Shown here: in pieces, positions 62,940 through 64,000 of the stretch
How positions within the stretch are numbered: the stretch's first letter is position 1
Layout of the letters: each line of letters begins with the position of its first letter
Assembly (NCBI GenBank): GCA_964428355.1
Contig: CAYRYU010000016.1
Location: forward strand, 28,942 to 92,941
DNA from: CAYRYU01 sp964428355
GTDB lineage: Bacteria > Muiribacteriota > Ozemobacteria > Ozemobacterales > Ozemobacteraceae
Length of the DNA stretch: 64,000 nt
Direction: 5' to 3'
Position numbers and translations under genes: made by a program
Notes under the pieces: model-generated
What the model saw: the letters and a program-made list of their open reading frames with translations, nothing else
Database searches by the model: none
Told to the model about the DNA's origin: nothing

Positions 62940-64000
62940 TCAAATGGTCTGGCGGTTGAGAAGGACCACGGTGATATCATCCTCCTGTGGTCCACCCGTC
63001 GTCAGGTTCCGATGCCACTGGAAAACCTGGTCGCAACTTTTCCTCGGATCGTCCTCGAGAAGTTCCCCGACCACGTCCCTGATGGTCTGGTAGCCGACGA
63101 AACCGGTGTGGGTTCTTGCCTCGACCAGCCCATCGGTATACAGAAGGATCCGGTCTCCGGGCTCGAGACGGACGACATCGGTGGTAAAGCTGTTTCGCTT
63201 CATGCTCCCAAGGGGAAGCGATTTGTTTTCCAGCGAAAGGACTTCCCCGTCATGCCGGAAGAAAAATGGAAAATTGTGGCCGGCGTTGGAGAAGTGGAAC
63301 TCATCGGTCTCAGTATTGTACAACCCGAGGAAACACGTCATCATACGTTTTCTCTTTAGGGTGCGGTAGAAGACACGATGAATGATGTCCAGAAGCTTGT
63401 CGGGGCTGGGATTTCCCTCGCATTCCCTTTCTACGAGAGCTTTTGCCATTGCCATTACGAGTGCTGCGGGAACCCCGTGGCCAGAGACGTCCCCGATCAA
63501 AACGAGTATGCGTCCGTCAGGCAGCTTCTGAAGATCGAAGTAATCCCCTCCCAGCTCGCTTGCTGAAACGCTTCTTCCGAAGATCCGGACGTTCCCGGCT
63601 TTGACTTCCTCTGTGGGGAAGAGGCTCTCCTGGACGATCCGGCCTACTTCCAGATCCGTGAGACCCTCCATGACCCGGTTGAACGTACCGGCCAGTTCCC
63701 CCAGCTCGTCGACATCATGTATGGGAACCCGGTGTTTGAAATTCCGTTTCTGGATTTCGACCACGCCCCCGGCGAGCTCCCCGATGGGGGTGAGGAAGCG
63801 TTGGGAAAGGATGAGCCCGAGGAAGACGCTGATCCCGGCGCAAAGGGATGAGAAGGCCCACAAACGGTTCTCCAGCACCCCGATCTCCCTGCGGATCTCG
63901 TCGTCGGGCTGGACCGAAATGAGAAGATGGTAGAACATCTCCTTCGGCTTTATTCCCGTGACCAGATAGTTCTTCCCACGGAACCTCATCTGGGCGATGG
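62940..64000 (-). CDS. Membrane SpoIIE/PP2C serine phosphatase, 5'-partial at window end
   Basis: The reading frame continues past the right edge (codons upstream of ATG 63989 stay open), so the N-terminal sensor region is missing. Visible: a transmembrane helix (LWAFSSLCAGISVFLGLILS), a HAMP domain (RFLTPIGELAGGVVEIQKRN), then the phosphatase with LGGDYFD, IGDVSGHGVPAALVMAMAKA, NAGHNFPF and EDDITVVLL. All metal-binding aspartates are kept. Third such phosphatase in the window; shares VMEGLTDLEVGRIVQESLFP with VMEGLAELQVARKVQEHLWP of phosphatase A. It lies 21 bp after hrpB in the same direction. Confidence 0.9.
   Translation of the reverse strand, partial: IAQMRFRGKNYLVTGIKPKEMFYHLLISVQPDDEIRREIGVLENRLWAFSSLCAGISVFLGLILSQRFLTPIGELAGGVVEIQKRNFKHRVPIHDVDELGELAGTFNRVMEGLTDLEVGRIVQESLFPTEEVKAGNVRIFGRSVSASELGGDYFDLQKLPDGRILVLIGDVSGHGVPAALVMAMAKALVERECEGNPSPDKLLDIIHRVFYRTLKRKRMMTCFLGLYNTETDEFHFSNAGHNFPFFFRHDGEVLSLENKSLPLGSMKRNSFTTDVVRLEPGDRILLYTDGLVEARTHTGFVGYQTIRDVVGELLEDDPRKSCDQVFQWHRNLTTGGPQEDDITVVLLNRQTI

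Overview
The window is about 60% GC and reads as one scaffold of a metagenome-style assembly. It contains five runs of exactly 100 Ns (7994-8093, 10371-10470, 13346-13445, 39700-39799, 52331-52430). Two of these are flanked by identical 55-bp contig ends, so they are false gaps inside intact genes. The gene content suggests a diderm, probably anaerobic bacterium of a poorly sampled phylum. It has many signal-peptide proteins, type II/IV pseudopilins, SpoIIE-type phosphatases with a STAS protein, a clostripain-type peptidase and a group B [FeFe]-hydrogenase. Riflebacteria/Ozemobacterota would fit, but that is inference; no rRNA or ribosomal protein is present to settle it.

Layout. 1-5.1 kb: the C-terminal part of a large beta-solenoid adhesin, an excisionase-type HTH fused to a PulE/PilB ATPase behind its own AT-rich promoter, and a hemerythrin. 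5.3-10.7 kb (minus): two tandem paralogous membrane PP2C/SpoIIE phosphatases; a third runs off the right end. 10.9-17.4 kb: a giant (about 2,100 aa) macroglobulin-like envelope protein. 17.5-29.3 kb: an ECF sigma factor, its ZAS/FecR anti-sigma factor, and a 10-kb gene train of a secreted hydrophobic protein, three pseudopilin-like proteins, a dockerin-repeat protein, a small secreted protein, a STAS protein and a membrane-anchored HEAT-repeat protein. The sigma gene and the train each carry the same promoter signature (GGTAACA, 16 nt, CGTC[A/T]TA). 29.6-38.3 kb: MATE transporter, a secreted protein, aspartyl aminopeptidase, a second three-gene pseudopilin operon, tRNA-Gly(CCC), dCTP deaminase and a conserved unknown.

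38.4-51.8 kb (minus): a seven-gene train running from a 1,144-aa DUF4175-like coiled-coil membrane protein through a TPR protein, a secreted protein of the family often mislabelled 'asparagine synthetase B', an active-site-intact M48 protease, an SLH-like protein and a catalytically dead M48 homologue to a soluble HEAT protein. 52-64 kb: a von Willebrand A protein (core lost in a gap), a C11 peptidase followed closely by an [FeFe]-hydrogenase, a secreted unknown with a methyltransferase, an MTA/SAH deaminase fused to a CYTH domain, HrpB helicase, and the third phosphatase.

The strongest candidate for an undescribed system is the ECF-controlled train at 17.5-29.3 kb. Its pseudopilins match a GspK/I/J-like minor set (the first lacks Glu5), the second operon supplies an H/J/K-like set, and the only motor ATPase seen is the HTH-fused one at 3 kb. 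Other unusual items are the deaminase-CYTH fusion and three head/tail pairs of REP-like hairpins with GGGGACA/TGTCCCC ends.
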